NCBI RefSeq assembly: GCF_004011695.2
Contig: NC_082424.1
Coordinates: forward strand, 1,205,206-1,269,205
DNA: 64,000 nt
Direction of reading: 5' to 3'
Origin: Ascochyta rabiei
Taxonomy: Eukaryota; Ascomycota; Dothideomycetes; Pleosporales; Didymellaceae
The notes beneath the pieces were generated by a model. It was not told the origin of the DNA. It worked only from the letters and a program-made list of their open reading frames with translations, and searched no databases. Positions 23,638 to 35,184 of the stretch are shown here, piece by piece. Position numbers and translations under genes: made by a program. Position 1 is the first letter of the stretch. Each line of letters opens with the position of its first letter.

Positions 23638-24080
23638 ATTGATGACCTAGAGAGTAGTAAAACGGGGGGAGGGCGGCTGCCTATATAGTATATCGCAGCC
23701 AGCTAGCGGCTGCCAAGACCTGCGATATTTTGGTGTTGTAGCTCACTGTGAATAGTATATTCTGTTTGTCGGGCCAAAACAGTGAATAGGCAGCCATTAA
23801 ATAACGTTATAGGGCCTGTGGCTATACTGTATCTGGATTGTACAGTCACTGTACGTGGCCTGATTGGTGCTGGATACTGGTACGCGGGGGGTTTGTAAGC
23901 TCACGGTGAAGGTCAACCTGCGGGCACAATAGCACCTGTAACAGCAGAATAACTAGGCGGTGACGTACTATTAATAGCCGTTAGCCCGATATACTAGTAG
24001 GTTGTAGCAGTGACGTTGACGGGCTGATATACTGGTAGCGGCGACGTTAGCGGGCTGATATACTAGTAGGTTGTGGCTGG
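23638..24080. repeat. Spacer with short tandem motifs between the two Helitron genes
   Basis: No gene. Bases 23975-24075 carry three diverged direct copies of a motif reading approximately GCGGGCTGATATACTAGTAG plus GTTGTGG/GCGACG. The remainder is AT/GC-mixed and probably holds the promoter of the accessory gene and the 3' end of RepHel. Confidence 0.5.
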
Positions 24081-27000
24081 CTACAGGAGCACCTCTAGGT
24101 ATACAATATTAGGGACCGTACAGGATGGCTCATCGCTAGTATCAGGTGCTGGCAGCAGGATTAACAGGCCTGCAAGTGTAGTTACACGGGACATAGCTAC
24201 GTATAGCTGGCCATGTGTAAACACAGCGTAACGCAGATTAACGCCTACAACAGAGAGTGACTGGCCCTGTGACTTGTTTACAGTGATTGCAAAGGAGAGG
24301 CGAACTAGAAACTGGACCCGGCTGACGATAAACGGGAGCTCTCTACTGGTTGAAGTGAGCCTGATACGTGGCAGCAGGCGGAGCTGGCCTACAAACTCGC
24401 CAGATAGGATGCGGGCCTGGATACAGCGAGAGGATATCTGTGTAACCGCTAAACGGGTACCGTTGCAGAGCCCCTGGCTTAGGTACAGGTTCCGTAGAAG
24501 CATTATTGGTACGCCTACCTTGAGCAGAAGGCGTGACAGGGGCAGTGACGGGGGCTCAAAGGACTGCAGCAGCTCTACGGGAGGCAGATCCTGTGTTGTA
24601 TTGTCCTCAACCTCAGCAGAGTCCACTGCAACCAGCTCTACTAGCTCACCAGGGAAGGCAGCAAGCATTGCGGCGTTGATTACAGCTACTGCGTCGTTCC
24701 GTACGGCCAGTATAGCACGGCCGTTGAGGACCTGATAGTCCGCAGCAGCCTGCTGGAGGAGGTGCGGCGGATAGACGTGATCCAGGAAGCCCTGTAGGCT
24801 GTAGTAGACGGTCATCCAGTCTGGGATGGAGATCAGGCCATCCATCTCACGGGTAGCCAGTCCCCGGCACCAGGCTGCAAAACAGGTGTTGTCAGCCCCA
24901 GATAGCACCCGCATATTCTGACGCAGGTGCAGTACGGTCATGTGCGGCCATATGAGCGTAGACTGCTGCAGGCAGGCGTTAACAATGGCAGGCCGCTGGC
25001 CCCGGCGGACGACGGGTAGGATCTGGGCAAAATCGCCGCTGGCAATTACAGGGAGGCCGCCAAACAGGGCAGGGGAGCTACGGACGTCCTGCAGCATACG
25101 GTGGACTGCCTCGAAGCAGTAACGGTGCTGCATAGGCACCTCGTCCCAGATAACTAGAGTAGCGGCCTGCAGCAGCCGCCCAAGCTCCGAGCCTGGAGCA
25201 ACAGGGCAGATGGAATCGTCGTGGATATCCAACGGGATCCGGAAACGGGAGTGGGCAGTGCGGCCGCCGGGCAGCAGGACAGCAGCTATACCCGACGACG
25301 CAACGCACAGGACCACCCAGCCTGTAGAGCGATAGTAGGCACATATACAGCGCCAGAGGAACGTCTTGCCTGTGCCTGCTGGGCCCTGTACAAAGAAGTG
25401 GGCAGTGCTGTGGTCAGCCTCAATAGCGGCAGTAACGGCATCAAATACGGCGCGCTGGTCCATATTCAGCCCTGTAACAGTGTCCCAGAAGGCAGTGTCC
25501 TGCCCGTCTGTATCGTAGGCCAGCTCAGCGGCAAGAAGCTGATTCTGCAGCCGTACTCCCCAGTTGAACTGGCACGCAGGGAGTGAGAAATCCGTAAGAC
25601 GTTTGCCAGACTCTGCCAGCAGCCCTTCTATCAGATACAGGCCGTAGTCAAGGTACGCGTCTGGATCTGCGGATACTAGCAGGGCAGCAGCAGCCTCAGG
25701 TAAGTCGTCACACAAATCCGCCTGGAAGGCTGCCCAGATAGCAGCTGGATCTGTAACAGGCCCATTTAAGAGAGCAGCAACGAAGAAGTACTGTAACGCC
25801 TGGCCTGTGGCAAACGTAACGGCGTCCTGGAAGCAGGCTACCCAGTCTCCATCGTGTAGCAGTAACCCGCGGGCAGCTGCGGCGGCCTGGAAAGTAGGAT
25901 ACTCTGTGCCGCTAAAGGTACGCAGGTCCGCGTAGGACTGTGGACCCCGTACGGTAGTCAAGAGAAGCCGTAGATAGAACCGTTCACCCTGTAGCGGGCT
26001 GCAAAAGTACATGCGGCCAATCGCAGTGCCGCGCTGACGCACGTGCCAGGTCCGTGACGGGAGGTGCCAAACAAACTGGGATGGATAGTCCTGATATAGG
26101 ACCTCACGGCCATACTCATGGTCAGCGTTGCGCTGGAAGAACGCTGTAAGCGTAGTTACAGATCGCTCCAGGCGGGCTGATAACTCTGCAGTGGTAGCGT
26201 TAGCAGGGAACGTAACTATCTGCTTATTCGGTAGGTGGACCGCTAGGGGCACTACAGTGGGCCGCTCCATATGTACTGGGTACTCAAACAGCCGCCAAAC
26301 AGCCTCAGATGGACTGATATATCGCCCGTTTAGATGCTGCTTAACCTTATCTGCTTCTGAGACGTTTAGTACTGCCCTGTCAGTGCCCTTGTAGATGTAC
26401 TTGTGGACGTATTTGATAGCGTGGATAGTGCCGCAAACCTCTACATTGATATGGGCCTAGTACTTACGGAGCAGACCAGGGTTATACGGGACAACCCAGC
26501 TGTTATTAAGGTGTACAATACGGCCCTTACACTGTACAGCAAGCGTGCGGCCATCATCCCAGCGCTGATACTCAGGGTACCCGTCCTTATGGACCACTGT
26601 AGATGGGCAGTAACGCTTAGGAAAGTTCTTAGAGCACCGCGGCGGGGCGCTGTCGCGCTGAGGCACCATACACGGGGCCTGCAGATTGTGCTCCCCACAT
26701 GGCCCGTGAAGCATGAAGGTCCGTACAACCTCTGTAAGCAGGCCGTCTGGGTCATCCACAGGGGAAGGGATCTCAGCCCGGATAGTGCTATCAATTGTTA
26801 CAGGATCCGTGAACGCCTCGCGGTTGTGTGGGGTCAGGAACAGCAGCAGGTGTATATGGGGCAGGCCCCGTTTCTGGTACTCAATCGTGTACACGTGGCC
26901 CAGATGGGTGCCGAACAGGTTGCTCTTCACATCGGCTACTAGCTTCTGCACCTTCAGATGGAAGGCCCGGCAGATTAGATCAGGCCGATTCAGGCCTGTC

Positions 27001-28541
27001 TCCCCAGGGCGGAGCTCACGGGCAACCTCTGGCCAGTATGGGCTAGCTGTAAAAGTGATAAACAGGGTAGGGCGGCCATATCGACGGACGATAGCCATAG
27101 AGTCCTGATAGCACTGGCTGACAAATCGTGAGCTGCCTAGATAGGACGACGGCAGGACAACGCGGCGTCCAACAGGGCCTGCCTGGGCGTTGTTGTTGCC
27201 CATAACGGCATCAGCAACACCGCTATACAGGTCTGCCCGCAGCTGTGCCTGGTTTGCTCGGATCCAGGCCAGCCGGGCCTGGTCGCAGATAGCCCAGATA
27301 TCCACAACGTACTGCTGAAACAGCCTGTAGAAGCGGAACGGATTTGTAGTCTGCCCAGGGCGGGGGTGTAGATAGTATCGATAGTAGGTTTGCTGGGTCA
27401 GCGACGTCTGCAGACGGGATCCGTCCTGGTTACGGAGCGTTAGCCCCGGCCGCCACCCAGAATCCCTGTGGGGAAACATCAGTACGTAGTGTAGCGGCAT
27501 GTAAGATGGGTGGGCGGCGCTGATAGTAAACAGGGCGCTAAAGTTACGGGCCGCTAGGACGATGGGACGGGACGTCTCTGCACCTGCTGCGTCAGGTATT
27601 ACTAGGCCTAGCTCATCGCTAGTAGGTACGTTCTCCCTGCGGCGGTCCTGCCCAGTCTCTAGGGCTAGTGTAAGCCTGCTGGTTAGTATGACGCGGGCGT
27701 CTGCAGCGCTACTGTTGAGCCGATCCTGGGCCGTGCGGTATATAGATATATATGGGTTATTGATCTCATATAGCATTGCTGTTAGATCTTGGAGAATCTG
27801 GAGCTGTAAGTGGCTGTTCCGCTGGTGGCGGGCGTTGGCAGCGTACTGTGGGTCGTAAAAGTATAGCTGAGCGTACTGCGGCAGGCTTCCCTTAAGAACC
27901 TCTACAGGGCCGCTGCGGTGGTATAGGGCCCCGTGGATCTGAAACACCTGCACGCCAGGGCCCTGCGCCCCACGGCTGGTAGGTGTACAGTCTACCGAGG
28001 TAAACGCAAAGGCAGCGTTGTAGGCCCGTAGCTCCTTACGGAAGTGCCGCGCTGCTAGAGTATTCGTGTTGAGTAGCTGATACAGGTACGACGGCAGCGG
28101 TGTGAGGGCTGGCAGGTCGACCTCGCTGTCCAGGCAGCAGAGAGTAAATCGCGGGTCTGTTACAGAGGTAGTGCTCTTCCGCTCATCTATCCAGTGTAAG
28201 GCGCCGCAGGCTGAACAGGGCACCTGTATGCTGCCAATATCGTAGTATACACCATCAGGACGACGTCGCAGGAGCGGGGTAGTGTCCTGTTGGAGCCCTA
28301 CAAGGACTGTCTCGGGCAGGTTGTTAAACGGGTTATCACTATACTGGGAGCTAGGGGCAGCAGCTGGAGCAGCAGCAGCCGGGTTATTAGGAGTATTACT
28401 GGCACTGCCCTCACGGCGTGAGGCCTGTTCAGGGGCGCTAGCACTGGGCGCTGGCTGGGAGGCAGTTAGGCGGTCCCTCTGGGGGCTTGATGGACGTGGA
28501 GGTGTAGAGAGACGGCGTCGCCGGCGGCCTGCACGGGACGT
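24081..28541 (-). pseudogene. Helitron RepHel (HUH replication initiator plus Pif1-type helicase), one internal TAG
   Basis: One frame is open from 28541 to 24081 (1487 codons) except for a single TAG at 26457-26459, in the sequence LLRKY-stop-AHINVEVC. The Rep domain has the two-His motif (GLPHIHLLLFL) and, after the stop, the tyrosine motif IKYVHKYIYKG. The Pif1/SF1 helicase follows, with Walker A GPAGTGKT, Walker B LVIWDEVP and the late motif SFAITVNKSQGQS. Its length suits a RepHel protein. Upstream, a zinc-finger-like exon (FCSSCRTYLPS...PCSNCSA, 28588-28680) may be joined by an intron at 28549-28587. An in-frame TAG at 28542-28544 clouds that join. With one stop only, the copy died recently, or readthrough would be required for activity. 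CAG to TAG is the simplest cause. Confidence 0.9.
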
Positions 28542-29365
28542 CTACTGACTGTAAGCGTAATCAGAGAGAGGGGGAGGTAGTAGTTACAGCACTGCAGTTG
28601 CTACATGGCTGGTAGACGCCCCCTATCCAGTTGCGGCGGAAGTTAGCAGATGGGAGATAGGTCCTACAGCTGCTGCAAAATACTTGGGATGATGGCTGGC
28701 TGACGGCTAGGGAAAAGACTGGAGGGGGGGGGGGCTAGAACACGCCGTGGACGGGCCATACGAACCTGTAGCGAGCCTGTACAGGACCTGTAAAGCTTTT
28801 TACAGGAGTTTACAGGAGCAGATTACCGGAACAATATAGGGCCGCTACGGGCGGTGTAGGACGTCAGTATAGCTGAGAGTTGACGCTAGAGGGTGCACGG
28901 CCAGAAAACGACAACTTTACACGTCTGCTGCGCCCGCTACAGGGCTGATTAATTTGTCTCAAGCAGATAGGCAGGTAGCGGCGAGTTTTACCAGCTATCT
29001 GGCACTTATTTCAGGGCTTACAGGGGCTTTGTTGGGGAGATCACTTTAACCTGTTTATATATAAGATGTGGACGAGAAGACGCGAGGCAGCTAGCGCGCG
29101 GATCGACCCACAGAAGCGCGCAGAGGTGAACGACGAGTTGGGGGCTTGCTCAGACGCCGAGAATGGTACATCTCTGATCTGCGAATTATGACGCAGGGGT
29201 TTCAGAGTTGTCTACGGACTCACGAAGTAAGTCGCTGTTGTGCACCGCCGCAGTCAGGAGACAGTGAGCCGCACATGACTACGACTACCTGACGCTTGGC
29301 ATCCCTCGAGGTAGGAATTGCACGACCGACGACGCTCCACTCCTCCTCCAACGACCCTGCCCAAC
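28542..29365. other. Helitron 5' part and promoter of the MARVEL-like gene
   Basis: Bases 28542-29040 are Helitron: a probable zinc-finger exon on the bottom strand (28588-28680), a G-tract near 28722-28735, and repeated CCTGTAA/TTACAGG words at 28760-28815. Bases 29041-29365 appear chromosomal and lead into the MARVEL-like gene. No further gene was seen. Confidence 0.5.
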
Positions 29366-30183
29366 ATGGCCGTCACCAAGACGCGCATCAAACCGACGCC
29401 CTATCCCTTCCTCCCCTTCCACATGCTCCGCACCGCGCAACTAGCCTCCTCCCTCACCGTCCTATCCATAACAACCTACTTTGCACGCGAACTGCACCGG
29501 ACCAACTACGCCTTGCCGTGGACGTTTATCCTAGTACATCCCCCCCCCCACAGCCAGCAAGCTCCTATTCGAGCTTAGCGTCTTTTCTTTGAACCAACTG
29601 ACTAACCACTCAGCTCCTCACCATCTCGATTCTAACCCTGCTCGCCCTGACATTTACCATCATCCTGCACATCCAGCACGGCCTCTCGCCGCGGCTAAAT
29701 CTTGCGCTCAATGCCGCTCTAGCACTCGTCTGGACGCTGTCTTTTGCGCTGCTCGCGTGGTGGTCCTCGACCACGTTGACGCACGCCTGTGCGCTCGAGA
29801 CGTGGGAGTCGGAGACGGGCGTCGCAGTGTGCAGGATGTACAAAGCGCTTTTTAGTATGGCGCTGCTGGGTATGCTGGCTTCGTGGGGTGCGCTGGGGGT
29901 GGATGTGTTTGTGCAGAAGGGGAGTGCAAGACGGGGGCTTTTCATGAGTCTGGGAACGGTGCAGGGGAAGAGAGGCGCGGTTGGAAGCGGGAAATGGGAC
30001 GAGGATGATGTCGATGGTGGCATCTGGGACATGAACCCTCATGCGGCGGCGCTGAGGGACGCAGGCAGGGAGAGGGGAGGGGACGGGTATGCGCTGCCTG
30101 AGGAGCAGTTTGGATATGCTGATACGGCCTATGCGGGCGCAGCAGGGCAGGTGGGGAGACGGAGCGTGGAAGGGCGGCTGTGA
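29366..30183 (+). CDS. Four-span MARVEL-like membrane protein
   Basis: Exons 29366-29533 and 29614-30183 are joined in phase 0 across an 80-base intron (donor GTACAT, branch-like CTAACCA, acceptor CAG). The product has 245 residues. Four hydrophobic segments are visible: AQLASSLTVLSITTYFAREL, then LLTISILTLLALTFTIIL, LALVWTLSFALLAWW and FSMALLGMLASWGALGVDVF. This is the arrangement of MARVEL-domain proteins, which sit in the plasma membrane or secretory pathway. The remaining hundred residues are a soluble Gly/Arg/Asp-rich tail. No named orthologue was recognised. The gene is complete and converges with TFB3, whose stop lies 114 bases downstream. Confidence 0.82.
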
Positions 30184-30296
30184 GAATGGGTTAGAGTACT
30201 AGAATTATGTATGTGCGCGGTGCTGTGCCGCCCCAAACGCGGCCCCAAACGCCGCCCAATGCATCGTTTGGCAGAAGCCGGGTATCATAAGCAAGC

Positions 30297-31378
30297 TCAG
30301 AAAACGTCGTCCATGTTCACGTCCGCCCCTCCCGCTGCAGCCGTGGCCGCCTGTTGCGTGCCAATGGCTGCGTCCATGGTCGGAATCTCTCGCGCTCTGA
30401 TCTCGTCGTCTACAAAAACAGCCAGACCACCAAACGCATCTTGCAGCGCGCGATTGTAGAAGTCGCCCCACTGGTAGCCTCCCACCAGCTGCTTGACGTC
30501 GTTCTTGTGTTGCGTGAGCCAGTCGGCGCTGTAGTCGCTCTGCAGCGTGTAGTACTGCGGTGCTATGCTCCAGCCGTCAAAGGCATCGAACGGCGCTTCT
30601 GGCGGCGGCACAACCTTCTTCTTCAGCCCGTGGAAGCTAAAGCCCTTGTCCTTGATGTTGTTGGTGTTGTTGCTGTCGGTGTTGTTCCCTGCGGGAGCGT
30701 CGAGCGCCCTCCTCTGCGTGCCGCCCTTCTTCAGCACCACGCCCGAAGCACTCGGCAGCGACGGGTCCGGCTCGTAGGTGCGTCGCGTGGCGCCTGTCTC
30801 GGCGGCTTGTGCATCAGCCCATCTCTGCAGTCGGTGGTTCGTCTCGTCGACGTCGATCTTGAGGATGAGGTTCCAGGTGATCTCCTCGACCTGCTCGAGG
30901 TAGTCGTTGTAGTCCTTGAGCGTCTCGAAGTCGCTCTCCTCCTTGTTCATGCTGAAGCCTTGATCAGCGTCTGGAGAGGCACAAGGGCATGCGCGTGAAC
31001 ATACATGGAGGCCACCCGCCGCCGAATGTCCACCTCCCTCTCCACCTTCAGGTCCTCAAACGTCGCCTCCCGGAACTTGCCCTTCCTGAGCGTCCTGGCG
31101 CAGCCGGCGATCGGGCAAGGCGCAGGGCCGTGGCTGAAGATGCGGTCCACGCACGACTCACACATCTTGTGGTAGCACTCGGGGTTGACGAGGAACTTCA
31201 TGTTCGGATTGAGGTAGCGCGACGATTTGCATACTGGGCAGACGTCTGAGGCAGCATCAGTAGGGGGACGAGGCTCGGGCTTCAAGGTCAAGCTGTAGAG
31301 AGACTTGGACAGAGGAGACGCACCGCCAGCTTCGCCCTGGCGCACCTGGCCGCCATTGCGGGACGCGACTTTCGACAT
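30297..31378 (-). CDS. TFB3: TFIIH/CAK assembly subunit Tfb3 (MAT1 orthologue)
   Basis: Exons 31005-31378 and 30297-30951 (342 residues) flank a 53-base intron with GTATGT donor and TTCAG acceptor. The N-terminal RING finger is clear (VCPVCKSSRYLNPNMKFLV, then CYHKMCESCVDRIF and CPIAGCARTLRKGKF). The conserved MAT1 helix follows (EESDFETLKDYNDYLEQVEE, then ITWNLILKIDVDET), and the C-terminal half contains GGYQWGDFYNRALQDAFGGL. The protein bridges the CDK-activating kinase to core TFIIH in transcription initiation and repair. Length and domain order match the family. It is divergent from the URI-like gene, sharing a 528-base intergenic region. Confidence 0.95.
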
Positions 31379-31906
31379 GGCTCAGTGGTGCGCGTGAGCG
31401 ACGGAGCGCCGAGCGGGACGAGGTCAAGATGGATGGCAAGCAATGACTAAGCGGGAGGAGGTCAAGACCGATGGCAGGCAATGACTAAGCGGGAGGAGGT
31501 CAAGACCGATGGCAGGCAATGACTAAGTGGGAGGAGGTCAAAACCGATGGCAGGCAATTACTAAGCGGGAGGAGGTCAAGACCGATGGCAAGCAGTTACT
31601 AAGCGGGAGGAGGTCAAGACCGATGGCAAGCAGTTACTAAGCGGGAGCGTGGTGGTCAACTGCGAAGGGTGCACCTTTGGCCAGAACGACGTGGGAAGTT
31701 GCCAAAAGCGCAACTCCACTCAGCCAGACCATAGCAAAGCTACCTAGCGTTCGACGTGAGCCCGCTATACACACGACGTGGACAGCAGCTGCATGGTACA
31801 AGCTTCTTGCTTCTCTTGCCGAGCTAGTGCCGCGCTACTGTAGACGTCCGCGCAGAATCCTCGCGCCGCGTCCTCTCCCCTCCCTCCGCCACCAGCTCAG
31901 CTCGCA
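31379..31906. promoter_or_regulatory. Bidirectional promoter between TFB3 and the URI-like gene
   Basis: The two start codons face apart across 528 bases. The TFB3 side is filled by a 38-base minisatellite (31413-31650). The URI side has mixed sequence with CT-rich tracts close to the start. Specific factor sites cannot be named. Confidence 0.5.
31413..31650 (+). repeat. 38-base minisatellite, about six units
   Basis: Units begin near 31415, 31453, 31491, 31529, 31567 and 31605. Each reads approximately GGGAGGAGGTCAAGACCGAT followed by GGCAGGCAATGACTAAGC. The last units carry CAGTTACTAAG in place of CAATGACTAAG, and the fourth has AAAACC for AAGACC. A seventh unit begins and breaks off after GCGGGAG. 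The units lie immediately upstream of TFB3. Confidence 0.93.
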
Positions 31907-33685
31907 ATGGCCGCATCCACGCAGAGCACGCTAGAGGGCATCGAGCGCCGCCGTGCGCAGCTCCAGGACAGCGTGGAGAAGCTGCAGCGCGCGCTCACGC
32001 ACTGGACCACGTGGGAAGCCGAGTACCACATGTTCAAAGAGGAGATAGAAAGCGCCCATGACCCCTCGCCATCACAGATGCGCGCCACAGCCCAAGACCT
32101 CCAGGCTTCTCTGCTCAACGAGAAGGAGGTCGACGAGCTCCTGGGCAAAGACCGCTCTGCTAACCAAGTCGTTGACCTCGTGCAACGGCGCATTGACTAT
32201 GTGCAGCAGAACAGCGCCACCATTGAAAGGCAGCTCGACGCCGCTGAAAAGCAGCTCGCCGGCGTCGACGTGCTCCTCGACCCGGGCGTCGATAACGAAG
32301 AGGGCCTGCCCATGATGGACATCGAGGAAGAGCTGGACGAAGAGGGCAACGCCGTCTCGAGCTCCGTCAACCAGACCGGCAAGGGCGCGGCTGAGGTAGT
32401 GGAAGCTCTGCGCAAAGCTGGCGTGCAAAAGGCGGATCTGGACAAGATGATGCAGGCTGTTGGGCAGGGGCAGAAGCAGACGCCTGTGGCAGACACTGTC
32501 CCAGTCCCAGTCCCAGCGTCCTCAGCACCAGCAGTGACGGAGGCACCACCCATCGCTGAAGCCAAACTCGATGCACCAGACACGACAAAGAAGTCGGTGT
32601 CTTTCGCAGAGGAAGTCGAGGTCGAACCGCCGAAAGCACGAGCTGCACTGGAAAAGGACGGCTACAACGAGGACCTCGAACCTCTCAACTTTACCCGAGG
32701 AACCAAGGTCATCGAGCTCGATCAGGACGACAACATGGTCGCTTCATACCCGGTCATCCCACAAGGCGAGTCGCCCGAGGACGCTGAACTGCGGCGCCAA
32801 ATGCTGCAGTACGGCCTGTCTGAAGTCGGCCAAGTCGTTGCTGAGCTCGACCTCGACAATCCTACCGCTGAGTACTCTGACTTCGACGACGATTACGACG
32901 AAGAAGAGGACGAGGATGACGAAGAAGAGGACGAGTACGGGCGCAGCACCAAGCCCGCGGTCACCGACGACTACCGGCAGCAGATGCTGGAACTCGAGAA
33001 GAAGCTCAATGCGCGCATGCTTGAGAACGTCGGGCCCCGGTCCCAGGACGACAACACGGTAGAGCAGGCTGAGAGCGTTCGTTTGCTGAAGGTGCAAAAA
33101 GACGTCAAGTTCGACGACACCATCAGTGCGGCCATGCCCAAGACAGCGGCATCGCAGTCTGGGAAGAAGGGCGTTCGCTTTGCCGACGACCTTGACGTGT
33201 CTGGGCCAGTTCAGGCGCCAGAGGCCAGTTCAGCTTCGTCGAAATCGACATCCACCATGTCAGACGTGGTTGAGCGCCCTGCACAGCCGTTCCAAGCGCC
33301 CGCACCTCCCTCCAAGTCGGCGAGAGTTTCACGGTTCAAGAGCGCACGCGCTACAAATCAACCACCGCAAATGCTTCCCAATCCACAAATCTACGAGGCG
33401 CCGCCTATGCCGACCGGCCCTGCTGGCCGCACGTTGGCCAACACGGTAGTCGAGCACGTCCCGTCGTCTTCCGAGCCCTCCGCGCCTGACGAGTTCGACC
33501 CAGCGGTGGTCAACCGTGAGATCCAAGCCGAGTACCACAAAGCACGCAACAAGTTCATCCAGCAGCAGGGCGGGTTCAAACCGACGGAAGAAGACGAGGC
33601 GAGTCCGATCGTGGAAGAGCGCAACGGGAGGACTAAGAAAGTGAGTCGTTTCATGGCGGCTAAGCTGCGGGCGGAGGGTATGTAA
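31907..33685 (+). CDS. URI/Bud27-like unconventional prefoldin protein
   Basis: A single exon of 592 residues. The N-terminal 130 residues form a prefoldin-alpha-like pair of coiled coils (LEGIERRRAQLQDSVEKLQR, then VDLVQRRIDYVQQNSATIER with a VDVLL hinge). A long disordered acidic region follows, including a DDDYDEEEDEDDEEEDEYG run. The conserved blocks LNFTRGTKVIELDQDDN and KKGVRFADDLDV recur as in fungal DUF3835/URI proteins. The C-terminus VSRFMAAKLRAEGM is the usual end of this family. Bud27/URI proteins assist RNA polymerase assembly through Rpb5 and act in the cytosol. I call it URI-like because the prefoldin part and C-terminal motif agree, though no direct comparison was possible. 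Confidence 0.82.
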   Translation: MAASTQSTLEGIERRRAQLQDSVEKLQRALTHWTTWEAEYHMFKEEIESAHDPSPSQMRATAQDLQASLLNEKEVDELLGKDRSANQVVDLVQRRIDYVQQNSATIERQLDAAEKQLAGVDVLLDPGVDNEEGLPMMDIEEELDEEGNAVSSSVNQTGKGAAEVVEALRKAGVQKADLDKMMQAVGQGQKQTPVADTVPVPVPASSAPAVTEAPPIAEAKLDAPDTTKKSVSFAEEVEVEPPKARAALEKDGYNEDLEPLNFTRGTKVIELDQDDNMVASYPVIPQGESPEDAELRRQMLQYGLSEVGQVVAELDLDNPTAEYSDFDDDYDEEEDEDDEEEDEYGRSTKPAVTDDYRQQMLELEKKLNARMLENVGPRSQDDNTVEQAESVRLLKVQKDVKFDDTISAAMPKTAASQSGKKGVRFADDLDVSGPVQAPEASSASSKSTSTMSDVVERPAQPFQAPAPPSKSARVSRFKSARATNQPPQMLPNPQIYEAPPMPTGPAGRTLANTVVEHVPSSSEPSAPDEFDPAVVNREIQAEYHKARNKFIQQQGGFKPTEEDEASPIVEERNGRTKKVSRFMAAKLRAEGM

Positions 33686-34560
33686 GCCTTCATTATCGTC
33701 AATCCTAACCCTAGCCCTCATGAAGTATTGTTGCACGATTCCATTCAGTCCAATCTTACTTCACCGCAGCAGTTGGCATGCGAGATCCTGTCTCGACTAC
33801 CCTGCAGTACTCCATTGCGCGTTATCAGGGTCATGACGTTCCTCTATGACTGTGATGTGAAGCCCTTCAAGACTCGTTACATAACGCCCAAGAGAGCTTA
33901 TTCGTGCTTACACGATGCCGGGGATTAGAGAACCGCAAGACACACGGCTTAAAAGGCTTAAAATGCTTAAAAGGCTCCAAAGGCGATTCTCAAATAAATT
34001 GTTGTCGCAGTGAAGTGAGAAGTCAGGTGAGCTTATTGCGGATTAAGCGGACTACGGACCCAACCAGGATGTGACCAGGTAATCAGACTAATTATGTGTT
34101 TAGACTAGGGCGTAGGCAGACTCATTTATAGGCTTAATCCTTTACTTAAATAATATAATAAGGAACCTAATCAATTCTTTTACTTTAATCCTCTAAGAGT
34201 ACTCTACAAGCAAGTAATCAGCACAAGCAAGTAACCGGGTTTTGCCAAGACCACACTAACACTGTCCCTACTTTACAATATTACAGTATATTAAACTAGT
34301 CTATAGTACCCTATGTGTAAAGCACTAGTCCTTTTAAAGGTCCCTGTCCTAAAATATACCTAACTTATCTCTAAGTAATAAGATAGTAGACCTATAGTAA
34401 TAGAAGAATCTCTGTGTTATCTATTCTAGTACACCTATACACCTTATAGTAAATACACACCTATTCTAAAGCCTTCTATTATTCTACAGTATTTTATTAG
34501 TAGAGTAGGTAACTTACCTATATAGCTAGTTGCTGAGGCAACTTACCTATAAGGTACGTT
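33686..34560. other. AT-rich, gene-free region downstream of the URI-like gene
   Basis: After about 34,100 the sequence becomes strongly AT-rich with many CTATAGTA and TTACC words. A short CTTAAAAGG series occurs at 33950-33985. There is no coding signal. The composition resembles RIP-degraded repeat sequence. Confidence 0.5.
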
Positions 34561-34813
34561 ATACTAATCTGTTTCTCTATTAGCCTTATAGGCTATAATT
34601 AGAGAATAGGTTGCAAGTTTAAAGACAAGTAAAGAAAAATTGTAGACAAAAGTAGACAGAAGTAGACGAAAGTTAATAGAGTGGATAGAGGAGGACAGAA
34701 GAGAGACATTAGAGAGAGGACACGTCATAGGAAACCCAGGCCGATTCACCCCTGGCACTACCCCGTGCGTTGACCAGGGGCAGGGAGGGGGGTCTTTGAA
34801 ATGCTCCTTCGTA
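34561..34813 (-). mobile_element. Truncated Tc1 element: one terminal repeat and transposase start
   Basis: Read on the bottom strand from 34811, it starts CGAAGGAGCATTTCAAAG, has the same C-rich tract and CAACGCACGGGG block as the element at 2379, and continues through the leader into the first transposase codons (LATYSLIIAYKA matches LATCALIIAYKA). Homology stops near 34561, so about 1.3 kb including the catalytic region and the other end is missing. A TA flanks the terminus at 34812-34813. Confidence 0.88.
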
Positions 34814-35184
34814 TACGCTGCTAAATCGCGCATCGAAGCTGTTGTCACATCGCTTACTTGGCCAAATGCGGTTGCAGTACGCACACATCCCCGCATGCGG
34901 AGCATCCGCACATGCGCTCCACTTGCTGCAGCAGATAACGTGCACTGGACCGGAATTTGTCCGTCTTGGTTTCTACTTTGGTGCCCGGCACAAGTGGTAA
35001 AGGTGGGCCACGCCTTGGCTGTTGATCAGACCATGTGGATTGATATTCTTTACGGCCCTACACGGGGTAGACAGCAGAGAATGTAAGCAACATATACTAT
35101 GATCTGGCCAGTGCAATGTGGGGGTAAAGTAGAGGCTTGGCAAGTCCGACTTTAAAGGTTTTCTTTAGCTTTACACCAATTACT
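34814..35184. other. Spacer between the truncated Tc1 and the foldback element
   Basis: Moderately GC sequence; the open frame at 34796-35086 has no recognisable domain. Nothing else was seen. Confidence 0.4.

Larger units (their letters stand above)
22500..29040 (-). mobile_element. Helitron, leftward, carrying RepHel and an accessory gene; ends approximate
   Basis: A block of about 6.5 kb contains a RepHel gene and a second multi-exon gene on the same strand. Its composition and word use (CCTGTAA, TTACAGG, AGCGG) differ from the flanks. The proposed 5' end on the bottom strand is TCTCCCCAAC starting at 29040 and preceded by A, the usual A|TC entry. The 3' end (CTRR preceded by a hairpin) could not be fixed; candidates lie at 22391 and about 22445. 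Helitrons move by rolling-circle replication without target duplication, so duplication cannot confirm the borders. Intervening tandem copies of a GGGCTGATATACTAGTAG-like motif sit at 23980-24075. Confidence 0.75.
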
